64,000 nucleotides of DNA from Ruania suaedae (GCF_021049265.1 NZ_CP088018.1:1984001-2048000), one strand, 5' to 3'; numbered from the stretch's first letter, positions 55,916 to 64,000 are shown. The notes: a model not told the origin generated them from the sequence alone. Numbers and translations are program-made.

Positions 55916-56375
55916 CGTCACCCTCACGTCGCGCGGCCAGGAAGGTGAGCAGCAACTGGCGCTGCAGACCGAACATCTCCTTCTCCTCCTCGGGCTCGGC
56001 GTGGTCGAACCCGAGCAGGTGGAGGATGCCGTGCGTGGTCAGCAGCAGCATCTCCTCCTCCGCCGAGTGACCGGCCGCAGCCGCCTGGACCCTCGCCACC
56101 TCCGGGCAGACGACGATCGAGCCCAGCATGCCCTCGCTCGGTTCACCTTCCACACCGGGGCGTAGCTCGTCCATCGGGAAGGAGAGCACGTCGGTGGGAC
56201 CGTCCTCGTCCATCCACTGCACGTGCAGCTCGCTCATCACCTGCGTGTCGACGAACCGGATCTCCAGCTCGGCCTGCGGGTGCACGTGCATCGCGTCCAG
56301 GACGTGACGCGCGAGTGCCGCGAACTCGGTCTCGTCGAGCCGGTCCCCGGACTCGTTGGTGATCTCGGTGCTCAT
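55908..56375 (-). CDS. ybeY: Endoribonuclease YbeY
   Basis: A 155-residue metal-dependent RNase in 16S rRNA 3' end processing and ribosome quality control. The zinc motif is THGILHLLGFDH. It has the family start region with LEIRFVDTQVMSELHVQWM and TDVLSFPMD. It overlaps phoH by four bases upstream and era by eight bases downstream, so the three are translated together. Confidence 0.96.
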   Translation of the reverse strand: MSTEITNESGDRLDETEFAALARHVLDAMHVHPQAELEIRFVDTQVMSELHVQWMDEDGPTDVLSFPMDELRPGVEGEPSEGMLGSIVVCPEVARVQAAAAGHSAEEEMLLLTTHGILHLLGFDHAEPEEEKEMFGLQRQLLLTFLAARREGDDD

Positions 56376-57442
56376 TGCCGCCCCTGGTGACCGCGGCGGG
56401 AGTGCTCCGGGCGAGCCGTGCCGCCACCGCGTCCGGGGTGGCCCGGGCGGGTCTCGAACCGGGAGTAGGCGTCGATGATGTCGGCCACCAGCCGGTGACG
56501 GACGACGTCGGCACTGGTGAGGCGGCAGAACGTGACGTCGTCGATCTCGGTGAGGATGTCCTGGACCACCCGCAGCCCCGACTCCGCCCCGCCCGGCAGG
56601 TCGACCTGGGTCACGTCACCGGTGACGACGATCCGCGAGCCGAAGCCCAGCCGGGTGAGGAACATCTTCATCTGCTCGGCCGAGGTGTTCTGCGCCTCGT
56701 CCAGGATGATGAAGGCGTCGTTGAGGGTGCGCCCGCGCATGTAGGCCAGCGGCGCCACCTCGATCGTGCCGGCCGCCATCAGCCGCGGGATCGACTCCGG
56801 GTCCACCATGTCGTGCAGTGCGTCGTACAACGGCCGCAGGTAGGGGTCGATCTTGTCGTTGAGGGAGCCGGGCAGGAAGCCGAGCCGCTCCCCCGCCTCG
56901 ACCGCCGGACGGGTCAGCACGATCCGGTTGACCTGCTTGGCCTGCAGCGCCTGCACGGCCTTGGCCATCGCGAGATAGGTCTTGCCGGTACCGGCCGGGC
57001 CGATGCCGAACACCAGGGTGTTGCGGTCGATCGCCTCGACGTACTCCTTCTGACCCAGCGTCTTGGGCCGGATCGTGCGCCCTCGGCTGGAGAGGATGTT
57101 CATCGTGAGCACCTGCGCCGGCCGTTCCCCGGCGGGGCTGGTCAGGATGGTGATCGCGCGCTCGACGGCGTCGGCCGTCAGCGGCTGCGCGGAGGAGGCG
57201 ATCTCGCTGAGCTCGTCGACGAGCCGCTCGGCGAGGGCGACGTCGCCGCCTCGTCCCGTGAGCGTCACGACGTTGCCGCGCACGTGCACGTCGACCTTGG
57301 GGAACCCGGACTCGATGGCCTTGAGGACCTCGTCGCGCTGACCGAGCAGCGCCACCATCGGCACGTGCTCGGGGATGGTCACCTGGCGCTGGACGGAGTG
57401 GTCGCGGCCCTCGGGTCCGGCGGGAGAACTGGTGTCGGTCAT
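56372..57442 (-). CDS. phoH: PhoH family ATPase
   Basis: A 356-residue cytoplasmic P-loop protein with Walker A GPAGTGKTYLAMA and Walker B FIILDEAQN, and the N-terminal PIN/KH-like region of the PhoH2 group. Such proteins are linked to RNA metabolism. It is 109 bases downstream of rsmE and overlaps ybeY by four bases, in the usual actinobacterial order phoH-ybeY-era. The substrate is not known. Confidence 0.94.
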   Translation of the reverse strand: MTDTSSPAGPEGRDHSVQRQVTIPEHVPMVALLGQRDEVLKAIESGFPKVDVHVRGNVVTLTGRGGDVALAERLVDELSEIASSAQPLTADAVERAITILTSPAGERPAQVLTMNILSSRGRTIRPKTLGQKEYVEAIDRNTLVFGIGPAGTGKTYLAMAKAVQALQAKQVNRIVLTRPAVEAGERLGFLPGSLNDKIDPYLRPLYDALHDMVDPESIPRLMAAGTIEVAPLAYMRGRTLNDAFIILDEAQNTSAEQMKMFLTRLGFGSRIVVTGDVTQVDLPGGAESGLRVVQDILTEIDDVTFCRLTSADVVRHRLVADIIDAYSRFETRPGHPGRGGGTARPEHSRRGHQGRQ

Positions 57443-57551
57443 GGGCGAGGCCTGGCGGCCCGAGCTTCCCCTCGTGGGTCGGTAGTGGCTACGTGCTGGT
57501 CACTGACGATGGTACCCAGCCGCGCGGGCGGGGGCGCAGCGGATATGCCGG

Positions 57552-58316
57552 TCAGGCCCACCGGCCGAGCCGCTCGGCCAGCGAGGCGAGGGCGACCGGG
57601 CCCGCTGTCGAGGTCCGCAGCACGTGTGGGCCCAGCCGGACGCTCTGTGCGCCGGCGGACACGAGTGCCGCGACCTCCGCCTCGGTCAGGCCGCCCTCGG
57701 GGCCGACGACGACCAGCACCTGCGCGGCCGCCGGGGTCACCTCGGCCCGGGCGATCGCCACCTCGGCCTCCTCGTGCAGCACCAGGACGCCGTCACCGGC
57801 CGCCACTCGCTGGGCGACGTGCTCGGTGAGCGCGCCACCCACCAGCAGCTCGCGCACCTGCGGGACCCGGGCGCGGCGCGCCTGTTTCGCCGCGGCCACG
57901 GCCACCTGCTCCCAGCGGGCGCGGCCCTTGCGTGCCTTCTCCCCGCGCCACTGGGAGATCGAGCGCTCGGCCTGCCACGGCTGGACGACGTCGACTCCGA
58001 CCTCGGTGGCCGCCTCGACGGCCAGTTCGTCGCGTCCACCCTTGGCGAGCGCCTGCACGAGCACCAGAGCCGGCCGCGGCTCACTCTCGGTGGAGATCTC
58101 CTCGGCGAGGGCCCTCAGGCCGGCGTCCGGCCCGGTGGTGACCTCGCTCACCGTGGCCCGCACCCTGCGTCCGGCGCCGTCGACGACGTCGATCGCCTCC
58201 CCGGCGCGGATGCGCCGCACCGTGGCGGCGTGCCGGCCCTCGGCACCGGAGACCGTCACGGTCTCGCCCACGAGCACGCCGTCGAGGTCCCCGACCACGA
58301 AGACCGGCCGGCTCAC
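57552..58316 (-). CDS. rsmE: 16S rRNA (uracil(1498)-N(3))-methyltransferase
   Basis: A 254-residue SPOUT methyltransferase that uses SAM to modify U1498 of 16S rRNA. It has the PUA-like N-terminus (VFVVGDLDGVLVGETVTV), the SAM-knot features VVVGPEGGLTEAEVAAL and RLGPHVLRTSTAGPVA, and the conserved YWQAERS-like stretch VQPWQAERSISQW. It overlaps dnaJ by four bases, the usual arrangement downstream of hrcA-dnaJ. Confidence 0.95.
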   Translation of the reverse strand: MSRPVFVVGDLDGVLVGETVTVSGAEGRHAATVRRIRAGEAIDVVDGAGRRVRATVSEVTTGPDAGLRALAEEISTESEPRPALVLVQALAKGGRDELAVEAATEVGVDVVQPWQAERSISQWRGEKARKGRARWEQVAVAAAKQARRARVPQVRELLVGGALTEHVAQRVAAGDGVLVLHEEAEVAIARAEVTPAAAQVLVVVGPEGGLTEAEVAALVSAGAQSVRLGPHVLRTSTAGPVALASLAERLGRWA

Positions 58317-59434
58317 CGCCCGTGCAGCTTCTCGCGCAGCCGGGAGAAGACACCGCTGCCGGCGGGCGCGAGGCGGGCCTCCGGGCGCTCCTCCCCGCGC
58401 AGTCCGGCGAGATCACGCAACAGCCGTTCCTGGGACTCGTCGAGCTTCGTGGGCACCGTGACCTGCACGTGCACGTGCAGATCACCGCGGCCGCCGCCGT
58501 TGAGGTGCCCGATGCCGAGCCCCTTGAGGGTGACGATCTCGTCCGGCTGGGTGCCGGGCCGGATGTCCAGCTCACGGACGCCGTCGAGGGTCTCCAGCTC
58601 GAGCAGCGTGCCCAGGGCGGCCGCCGTCATCGGCAGCTCGGTGGTGCAGTGCAGGTCGTCGCCGCGCCGGGTGAAGACTGGGTGACGCTTCTCGCGGACC
58701 TCCACGTACAGGTCACCGGGCGGGCCGCCGGCCGGGCCGACCTCGCCCTGGCCGGTGAGCTTGATCCGGGTGCCGTCGTCGACCCCGGCGGGGACGTTGA
58801 CCCGCACGCTCCGGCGGGTGCGCACGCGCCCCTCGCCGGCGCACTCGCTGCACGGGTCGGTGATGATCGTGCCGAAGCCGGAACAGTTCGCGCAGGCCGA
58901 GGTGGTCATCACCTGGCCGAGGAAGGAGCGGGCCATCCGCTGCACCGAGCCGCGGCCGTGGCAGACCTCACAGGTGCTCGGGCTGGTGCCGGGCCGGCAG
59001 CAGGATCCCTGGCAGGTGGTGCAGATGACGGCGGTCTCGACCTCGATGTCCTTGCTGACGCCGAAGGCGGCCTCGGACAGCTCCAGGGAGATCCGCAGCA
59101 GCGCATCCTGCCCGCGACGGGTACGCGAGGCCGGTCCCCGGCCACCACCGCCACCACCGGCCGCGGCCTGGAAGAACGTCTCGAAGATGTCGGAGAACCC
59201 GAAGCCGGCACCGCCGGCCCCCGCACCACCGGGCTGCTGGCCCATGTCGTACATCTGGCGCTTCTCGGGGTTGGAGAGCACCTCGTGGGCGGCGGCGATC
59301 TCCTTGAACCGGTCCGCGTTCTCGACGCCGGCGACATCCGGGTGGTGCTGCCGGGCCAGCTTGCGATAGGCGCGCTTGATCTCCTCGGTACTGGCGTCGC
59401 GGGAGACTCCGAGGGTCGCGTAGTAATCGGTCAC
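58313..59434 (-). CDS. dnaJ: Chaperone DnaJ
   Basis: A 373-residue co-chaperone that delivers substrates to DnaK. The J domain has the HPD at 31-33, followed by a Gly-rich region. In the zinc domain, motif 1 is CTTCQGSCC (138-146), where the usual terminal Gly is Cys145, giving an extra Cys pair. Motifs 2-4 (CEVCHGRG, CANCSGFG, CSECAGEG) are normal. The C-terminal substrate domain follows. It is 30 bases downstream of hrcA and belongs to the CIRCE-controlled operon. It is the DnaJ2 type, since dnaK is not adjacent. Confidence 0.95.
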   Translation of the reverse strand: MTDYYATLGVSRDASTEEIKRAYRKLARQHHPDVAGVENADRFKEIAAAHEVLSNPEKRQMYDMGQQPGGAGAGGAGFGFSDIFETFFQAAAGGGGGGRGPASRTRRGQDALLRISLELSEAAFGVSKDIEVETAVICTTCQGSCCRPGTSPSTCEVCHGRGSVQRMARSFLGQVMTTSACANCSGFGTIITDPCSECAGEGRVRTRRSVRVNVPAGVDDGTRIKLTGQGEVGPAGGPPGDLYVEVREKRHPVFTRRGDDLHCTTELPMTAAALGTLLELETLDGVRELDIRPGTQPDEIVTLKGLGIGHLNGGGRGDLHVHVQVTVPTKLDESQERLLRDLAGLRGEERPEARLAPAGSGVFSRLREKLHGR

Positions 59435-59464
59435 GTGTTGCCTTCTGTGTCGCAGGTGTGGGAG

Positions 59465-60523
59465 TCAGCCGCCGAGGAAGCGGGAGAGATAGCGCGCGAC
59501 GGCCCGGACGGCGGCCATCGTGGTGGGGTAGTCCATGCGCGTCGGGCCGAGGATGCCGAGCTGCCCGATGGATGCTGCGCCCTCGCCACCGTAACCGCTG
59601 GCGACGATGGATGCTTCCTGCAGGTTCTCATGGTGGGTCTCGCGACCGATCCGCACGGCCAGCGGGTGGTCCGCGCCCCGGCCGCCCATCCCCTGCTCGG
59701 CGTCGTCAGCGGCCATCTCGCTCAGCAGCCGCAGCAGCACTACGTGCTCCTCCAGCGCCTCCAGCACCGGCCCGATGGTGCGGGTGAAGTCGACGTCGGC
59801 ACGGGCCAGGTGCGCGGTGCCGGCCATCACGATCCGCTCCTCGACGTCCTGGGAGAGGGTGTCGGTGATGGTGGCGAGCACGGCCGTGACCAGGGCCCGG
59901 TCGGCAGGCCGGAAGGCCTGCTCCACATCGGTCAGCACCGAGCGCAGCCGGGCCGCGTTCCGGCCCGCGACCTCGGCGTTCAGCCGTGCCCGCAGCTCGG
60001 CGACCATCGTCTCGTCCAGGTCCTCGGTGGCCTCGACCCGGCGCTGCTCCACGCGCCCGTTGGCCGTGATGATCACCACCAGCAGGCTCCGCTCGCCGGT
60101 GGGGATCAGCTCCACGTGCCGCAGGGCCGAACGGCGCAGGGAGGGGTACTGCACGACGGCGACCTGCTGGGTGAGGTGGGCGAGCAGCCGCACCGTGCGC
60201 TCGAGCACGTCGTCGAGATCGACGGCGCCCTCCATCAGCTCGGCGATGGCGCGGCGCTCGACCGTGGACAGCGGTTTGATCACCGAGATCTGATCAACGA
60301 AGAGCCGGTAGCCCTTGTCGGTGGGGATGCGCCCGGCGGAGGTGTGCGGCTGGGCGATGTACCCGTGTTCCTCCAGCGCCGCCATGTCGTTGCGGATGGT
60401 GGCCGGGGAGACGTCCAGGTTGTGACGGTCCACCAGGTTGCGTGAGCCGACCGGTTCACGGCTGCGCACGTAGTCCTGCACGATGGCCTGCAGCACCTGC
60501 AGCTGGCGCTCCGAGCTGGACAT
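59465..60523 (-). CDS. hrcA: Heat-inducible transcription repressor HrcA
   Basis: A 352-residue repressor of heat-shock genes that binds CIRCE and is activated by GroEL in other bacteria. The N-terminal helix-turn-helix is in SERQLQVLQAIVQDY, REPVGSRNLVDRHNLDVSPATIRNDM. The following LEEHGYIAQPHTSAGRIPTDKGYRLFVD is the family's wing and hinge. The ATG at 60523 follows GGAGG by five bases; the longer frame to 60724 runs through its own promoter and the divergent gene. A CIRCE element lies 18 bases upstream, so it represses itself and dnaJ. Confidence 0.96.
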   Translation of the reverse strand: MSSSERQLQVLQAIVQDYVRSREPVGSRNLVDRHNLDVSPATIRNDMAALEEHGYIAQPHTSAGRIPTDKGYRLFVDQISVIKPLSTVERRAIAELMEGAVDLDDVLERTVRLLAHLTQQVAVVQYPSLRRSALRHVELIPTGERSLLVVIITANGRVEQRRVEATEDLDETMVAELRARLNAEVAGRNAARLRSVLTDVEQAFRPADRALVTAVLATITDTLSQDVEERIVMAGTAHLARADVDFTRTIGPVLEALEEHVVLLRLLSEMAADDAEQGMGGRGADHPLAVRIGRETHHENLQEASIVASGYGGEGAASIGQLGILGPTRMDYPTTMAAVRAVARYLSRFLGG

Positions 60524-60540
60524 CCTCACCTCCCTGGCGA

Positions 60541-60567
60541 TCAGCACTCGATGACGGTGAGTGCCAA
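60541..60567. promoter_or_regulatory. CIRCE: CIRCE element (HrcA operator) with TAGAAT -10
   Basis: TCAGCACTC, nine bases, GAGTGCCAA: the standard CIRCE with 9-base spacing and two end changes. On the sense strand of hrcA, TAGAAT (60572-60567) lies at its upstream edge as -10, so the operator covers the transcription start. No clear -35 is seen. Confidence 0.9.
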
Positions 60568-60656
60568 TTCTACGCGGTGCGCGGGCGGGCGGCGGCGTCG
60601 CTACCCGACCCGCGTGCCGCCGCGGCGGCGGCCCGGTCCGGTCGTAGGCTCGCGGG

Positions 60657-61511
60657 GTGATGAACGACCGGTACGGCTCCGACGTCCTCAGCAGTGATCC
60701 ACACGCGCGCACCCGGCCCCGCACGGTCGAGGCAGCCGCCGAGCCCGGCCTGGTGGTCGAGGAGGTCCAGAGCGGCTGGGTGGGCGCCGTGGTCGCCGTG
60801 GAGAAGAGCGGCGGTCAGCACGTGGTGGTGCTGGAGGACCGCCGCGGCCGCACGCGCACGTTTCCGCTCGGTGCCGGCTTCTGGGTGGAGGGCAAGCCCG
60901 TGCGCCTGGTCCCCCACCGCGCCCAGGCCGCCCCCGCCGGGCCGGCCCGCACAGCGTCCGGGTCCCGGGCGGTCGCCGGTGCGAGGGCACGGGTGGCACG
61001 GGGTTCCCGGATCTGGGTCGAGGGCCGCCACGACGCCGAGCTGGTCGAGAAGGTGTGGGGCGAGGACCTGCGGATTGAGGGGGTCGTGGTCGAGATGCTC
61101 GACGGCGTCGACAATCTGGCCGATCGCCTCACCGAGTTCGCGCCCGAGCCCGGGCGCCGCGTAGGTGTGCTCGTCGATCACCTGGTGGCGGGCAGCAAGG
61201 AGTCGCGCGTGGCCCAGGAGGTGGTGCGCCGCTTCGGGTCGAAGCAGGTGCTGGTGGTGGGTCACCCCTACGTCGACGTCTGGCAGGCGGTGAAGCCGGC
61301 GCGGCTGGGCCTGCAGGCGTGGCCGCACGTGCCGCGGGGCACCGACATCAAGGTCGGCACGCTCACCGCGCTGGGCTGGCCGGCCGGTGATCAGGCCGAT
61401 ATCGCGCGGGGCTGGAAGAAGATCCTGGGCACGGTCCGCGACTACCGCGACCTGGAGCCGAGCCTGCTGGGCCGGGTGGAGGAGCTCGTCGACTTCGTCA
61501 CGGCCCCGTAG
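60657..61511 (+). CDS. DUF3097 family protein
   Basis: A 284-residue actinobacterial protein of unknown function, usually found beside hrcA-dnaJ. It has an N-terminal SH3-like beta stretch (GWVGAVVAVEKSGGQHVVVL), a middle stretch ARVARGSRIWVEGRHDAELVEKVWG which resembles a TOPRIM-like fold (EGRHDAELV as the Glu motif), and VLVDHLVAGSKES with VLVVGHPYVDVWQ, matching Asp positions of that fold. A nucleic-acid-related function is thus possible but unproven. GTG 60657 and ATG 60660 are both candidate starts. The gene is divergent from hrcA across a 133-base region. Confidence 0.88.
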   Translation: MMNDRYGSDVLSSDPHARTRPRTVEAAAEPGLVVEEVQSGWVGAVVAVEKSGGQHVVVLEDRRGRTRTFPLGAGFWVEGKPVRLVPHRAQAAPAGPARTASGSRAVAGARARVARGSRIWVEGRHDAELVEKVWGEDLRIEGVVVEMLDGVDNLADRLTEFAPEPGRRVGVLVDHLVAGSKESRVAQEVVRRFGSKQVLVVGHPYVDVWQAVKPARLGLQAWPHVPRGTDIKVGTLTALGWPAGDQADIARGWKKILGTVRDYRDLEPSLLGRVEELVDFVTAP

Positions 61512-61528
61512 ACCCCTCGGCGTAGCAG

Positions 61529-61567
61529 CACGAGAGCCGCCGGCGCACAGCACCGGCGGCTCTCGTG
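61529..61567. terminator. Bidirectional terminator between the DUF3097 gene and the membrane protein gene
   Basis: A perfect 15-bp stem (61529-61543 with 61553-61567) with a nine-base loop, centred between two convergent stop codons. Confidence 0.85.
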
Positions 61568-61592
61568 GGTTCAGGCCTCAGTTCGGCAGGCC

Positions 61593-62582
61593 TCAGTTCG
61601 AAGCGGGCACCCGGCCCGCGTTCTTGCTGTACAGCCAGGACACGGCCAGCACCACGACCGGGGCCGAGACCAGCGTGCCGATGCCGCACAGCGCCGCACC
61701 GACCGCGTTGGCGACCATGCCCAGCAGCAGCACGATGATCGTCTGCCCCGGGGTGGCCAGTGCCAGCTTCACCGAGGACGTGATCGCCTCGATGACGTTC
61801 TGGCCCTTGTCGAGGGCGAAGTACACGGCGTACACGCCGAAGAAGACCACGGCGAGCGGCAGCACAAACGTCCAGGACAGCAGCGAGGAGGCCAGGCCGA
61901 GGACGACGGCCACGAGCGCGACCTGCAGGGGGTTCGGGATCGCGAAGAAGTCCCGCACGCTGACGCGCTTGCCGTGGACGGTCTGCAGCGCCGCGTTGGC
62001 CACACCGGCGGCCGCGAAGATCCCGACGATGAAGGCGACCAGCACCAGCAGGATCGTGCCGAAGGCACCTGCGGAGGCGAACGCCATTGCCTGGGCCTCG
62101 CTGTTGATACCGCTACCGAAGACGCCGATCGCGGAGAGGATCGCCACCCAGATGACCGAGACGACGATCACGATCGCGGCCCAGGCGAGCTGGCCGAGCA
62201 CGAAGGTGCTCCAGTTCGCCTTGAACGCGCCCCACGCCCACCCGAACCCGTCGGTGGCCTGCGGCTCGGTCGGGGCCGCACCGTACTGACCCTGCGGCGC
62301 GGAACCGGGCTGCCCGTAGCCGGGCTGCGGCGGCGGAGGATAGGCCCCGGCCGGCTGCTGACCGTAGGCCTGCACGGGCGGCGGCGGATCGACCGGCGGC
62401 GGCCCGGACTGCTGGTGCGGCGGGGGCGGCGGTGTCGTCCCGGCCGGCGGCGGCTGGACGCCGGGCGAACCGTACTGGTCGGGCTGACCGTACTGGGGCT
62501 CGTTCGGTGCGTCCGGCACGGGCCGGGACGGCTCGTGGGGTTCGTTCGGCCGGCCGGGGCCGGCCGGGGGCTGCTCACTCAT
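61593..62582 (-). CDS. Membrane protein with Pro/Gln-rich N-terminus (paralogue 1)
   Basis: A 329-residue protein. The first 110 residues are cytoplasmic and low-complexity (Pro, Gln, Gly, Tyr with PYGQPDQYG-type units). Five or six membrane helices follow, starting at GFGWAWGAFKANWSTFVLGQLAW. The last helices contain small-residue-rich SAPVVVLAVSWLYSKN. It resembles the protein at 62679-63722 in layout and in the 'WGAFKANW' entry, and the two are probably a duplicated pair, 96 bases apart on the same strand. The function is unknown; no signal or catalytic motif is seen. Confidence 0.78.
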   Translation of the reverse strand: MSEQPPAGPGRPNEPHEPSRPVPDAPNEPQYGQPDQYGSPGVQPPPAGTTPPPPPHQQSGPPPVDPPPPVQAYGQQPAGAYPPPPQPGYGQPGSAPQGQYGAAPTEPQATDGFGWAWGAFKANWSTFVLGQLAWAAIVIVVSVIWVAILSAIGVFGSGINSEAQAMAFASAGAFGTILLVLVAFIVGIFAAAGVANAALQTVHGKRVSVRDFFAIPNPLQVALVAVVLGLASSLLSWTFVLPLAVVFFGVYAVYFALDKGQNVIEAITSSVKLALATPGQTIIVLLLGMVANAVGAALCGIGTLVSAPVVVLAVSWLYSKNAGRVPASN

Positions 62583-62678
62583 CGTTCACTCTCGCTTCTG
62601 ATCGGCGATCCGTGCGGACCTGACACCGTCACGGAGTCAGGCACCGACGGTTTCGTACATCGGACGGAGCGACCGTCC

Positions 62679-63722
62679 TCACTTGGGGGCGATCGGCTGA
62701 CCGCTGAAGGACCGGTAAGCGTAGGCGGTGGCCACCATCGCCATCGGCAGCGCGATCAACAAGCCGAGGCCGCAGGCCAACGCTCCGAGAATGGAGATCC
62801 CGATGATCGCCAGCACGAGCAGGATCGTCGATCCGGCGTTCTGCTGCACGAGCTGGACCGAGACCTTGAGGCCCTCCAGCCACGGCAGACCGCGATCGAT
62901 GATCGCCGCCATCGTGAAGATCACGAAGACCGAGGCCACCAGCACGATCAGCCCACCCAGGATCGGGATCAGGTTGAGGATCGTGGTACCGAGGGCCCAC
63001 ACGAGCGCCCAGATGAGCGCGTTCTGCATGTTCGGCACCTGGAAGATCTCGCCGAAGCCCGGCTTGTTCCCGGCGGTCTCCCGCAGCGCGGCGTTCTGGG
63101 CCACGGCCTGCACGAAGCCGCCGACGAGGGCGATCAGCAGCGTGGAGATCAGGCCCATGAAGGTGAACGACTGGCCCGCCACCATGTCGAAGTTGTTGCT
63201 GGAGGACATGTCGAACGCGGCCATCGTGCCCGGGTCGAGCAGGCTCAGGACGACAACGGCCACCCCGGCGAGCAGGGCACCGACGATCCAGACGAGCGGG
63301 TTGCCGAAGACGGTCTTCCACGCAAAGCCGAGCGCCGCGCCGACACTGAACGGCTGTGGGCCACCGCCGTATCCGGCACCGCCCTGGCCGTACTGGCCCG
63401 CGTTGACGCCGGGGGCCTGCGGCGGCCCACCGTAGCCGGCCCCGGGGGCGCCGTACTGACCGCCGGCTCCGGGCCCGGGCGGCGGAGGCGACTGGAAGCC
63501 GCCCTGTTCCGGCGAGGGATAGCCACTCGGCGGCCGCGCGGCGGCGCCGTAGGGCGGCTGGCCGGGGGCCGGGGTCGGCGGCGGGGTCGGCGGCTGTTGC
63601 GGTTGGCCGTAGGACGGCTGCTGCGCCGGGTCCTGCGGCTGTCCGTAGGACGGCGGCTGCGGCGGGTCCTGCGGCCGCTGCTCCGGATCGTGCGGTCCAT
63701 GCTCCGGTGGTTGCTGGCTCAT
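62679..63722 (-). CDS. Membrane protein with Pro/Gln/Gly-rich N-terminus (paralogue 2)
   Basis: A 347-residue protein. The ATG at 63722 follows GGGGAGAG; the longer frame to 63836 overlaps the hemW terminus region. The 120-residue N-terminus has repeated SYGQPQ and GYGGPP units. Then come five or six membrane helices, beginning with ALGFAWKTVFGNPLVWIVGALLAG. In the middle, QNAALRETAGNKPGFGEIF is a conserved cytoplasmic loop that has a counterpart (NAALQTVHGKRVSVRDFF) in paralogue 1. It is downstream of hemW by 115 bases. A membrane-organisation role is possible, as for low-complexity PYG proteins, but unproven. Confidence 0.78.
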   Translation of the reverse strand: MSQQPPEHGPHDPEQRPQDPPQPPSYGQPQDPAQQPSYGQPQQPPTPPPTPAPGQPPYGAAARPPSGYPSPEQGGFQSPPPPGPGAGGQYGAPGAGYGGPPQAPGVNAGQYGQGGAGYGGGPQPFSVGAALGFAWKTVFGNPLVWIVGALLAGVAVVVLSLLDPGTMAAFDMSSSNNFDMVAGQSFTFMGLISTLLIALVGGFVQAVAQNAALRETAGNKPGFGEIFQVPNMQNALIWALVWALGTTILNLIPILGGLIVLVASVFVIFTMAAIIDRGLPWLEGLKVSVQLVQQNAGSTILLVLAIIGISILGALACGLGLLIALPMAMVATAYAYRSFSGQPIAPK

Positions 63723-63837
63723 CTCTCCCCAGTCGTCGTGCGGGCCGTCACGGTGACGGCGACCACACGCTATCGGTTCCCGGTGCCTGCTGACCATGAC
63801 CGTCCACCGAAGCTTCACCGGCGCGTCGGGCGGCACC

Positions 63838-64000
63838 TCAGGTCAGGCGACGCACCACCGTGTCCGCCAGCAGACGGCCGCGCAACGTCAGCACCGCGCG
63901 CCCGTTCCGCGCCGCACCGGGCTCCAGCAGCCCCTCCGCGACTAGCCCGGGAAGCTCGGCGGCGCCGGACGCGCCCACGGGCAGCCCCTCGGCCAGGCGG
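63838..64000 (-). CDS. hemW: Oxygen-independent coproporphyrinogen-III-oxidase-like protein, C-terminal fragment
   Basis: The frame is open from the window edge to a TGA at 63838-63840 and gives about 53 residues. They end in VLTLRGRLLADTVVRRLT, which matches the C-terminus of HemW, the radical-SAM heme chaperone usually upstream of hrcA in actinobacteria. The body of the gene lies outside the window, so the name rests on this short end plus synteny. Confidence 0.7.
   Translation of the reverse strand, partial: RLAEGLPVGASGAAELPGLVAEGLLEPGAARNGRAVLTLRGRLLADTVVRRLT

Noticed and set aside
60523-60724. Extended hrcA start at 60724
   Set aside because: It would run over the CIRCE element and the divergent gene, and adds residues absent from HrcA.

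Overview
The window is very GC-rich, densely coded bacterial chromosome. Gene content and order point to an actinobacterium, most likely in the order Micrococcales. Supporting markers are a homodimeric pyruvate dehydrogenase E1 next to a FasR-type regulator and fabD-fabH-acpP-fabF, DUF3145 and DUF3097 proteins, a recO-uppS / zur-znuBC-glyS neighbourhood, a mycothiol-type glycosyltransferase, DUF222/HNH (13E12-type) genes and proline/glutamine-rich membrane proteins. Genus assignment is inference only. No prophage, insertion sequence or CRISPR array was seen. Nearly all genes are housekeeping or surface/signalling genes. No gap without a gene exceeds about 215 bases.

Layout. 1-8650: the end of aceE, a TPR-like protein, a PucR/FasR-type activator, the type II fatty-acid synthase operon (fabD, fabH, acpP, fabF), a DUF3145 protein and peptide deformylase. 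8694-12615 (minus): a five-gene surface-export cassette with two SipW/Sec11-type signal peptidases, one fused to a substrate-like secreted domain, two alternate-signal exported proteins and an LPXTG-type protein. 12786-19905: two proline-rich membrane-anchored proteins flanking a GH51 arabinofuranosidase, phosphofructokinase, two tRNAs and an MshA-like glycosyltransferase. 19960-27081 (minus): dnaG, dgt, dusB, a YibE/F-type membrane protein and glyS.

27223-36637: a Zur-controlled zinc uptake operon (znuC, znuB, zur), a small DedA-like protein, uppS and recO, a DUF222/HNH nuclease gene, leuA with a leader peptide carrying three consecutive leucine codons, and a membrane FHA protein. 36648-53316 (minus): a LarA-like racemase-family gene, then a block that reads in transcription order PP2C phosphatase, FHA protein, Ser/Thr kinase, FHA-HTH protein, 2025-residue Ig/FN3 surface protein, MoxR ATPase, DUF58 protein and a transglutaminase-like membrane protein that has lost its catalytic triad. 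53391-64000: a hydrolase-membrane fusion, then era, ybeY, phoH, rsmE, dnaJ and hrcA (minus, with a CIRCE element), a DUF3097 protein, two paralogous membrane proteins and the C-terminus of hemW.

The most unusual parts are the SipW-type export cassette and the kinase/phosphatase/FHA-giant adhesin-MoxR-DUF58-pseudo-transglutaminase block. Regulatory sequences read directly include paired palindromes upstream of the fas regulator and of fabD, a perfect 34-bp palindrome between acpP and fabF, a Zur-like box on the znuC -10 region, a leu leader peptide, a CIRCE element and a LacI-type half-palindrome upstream of the arabinofuranosidase.
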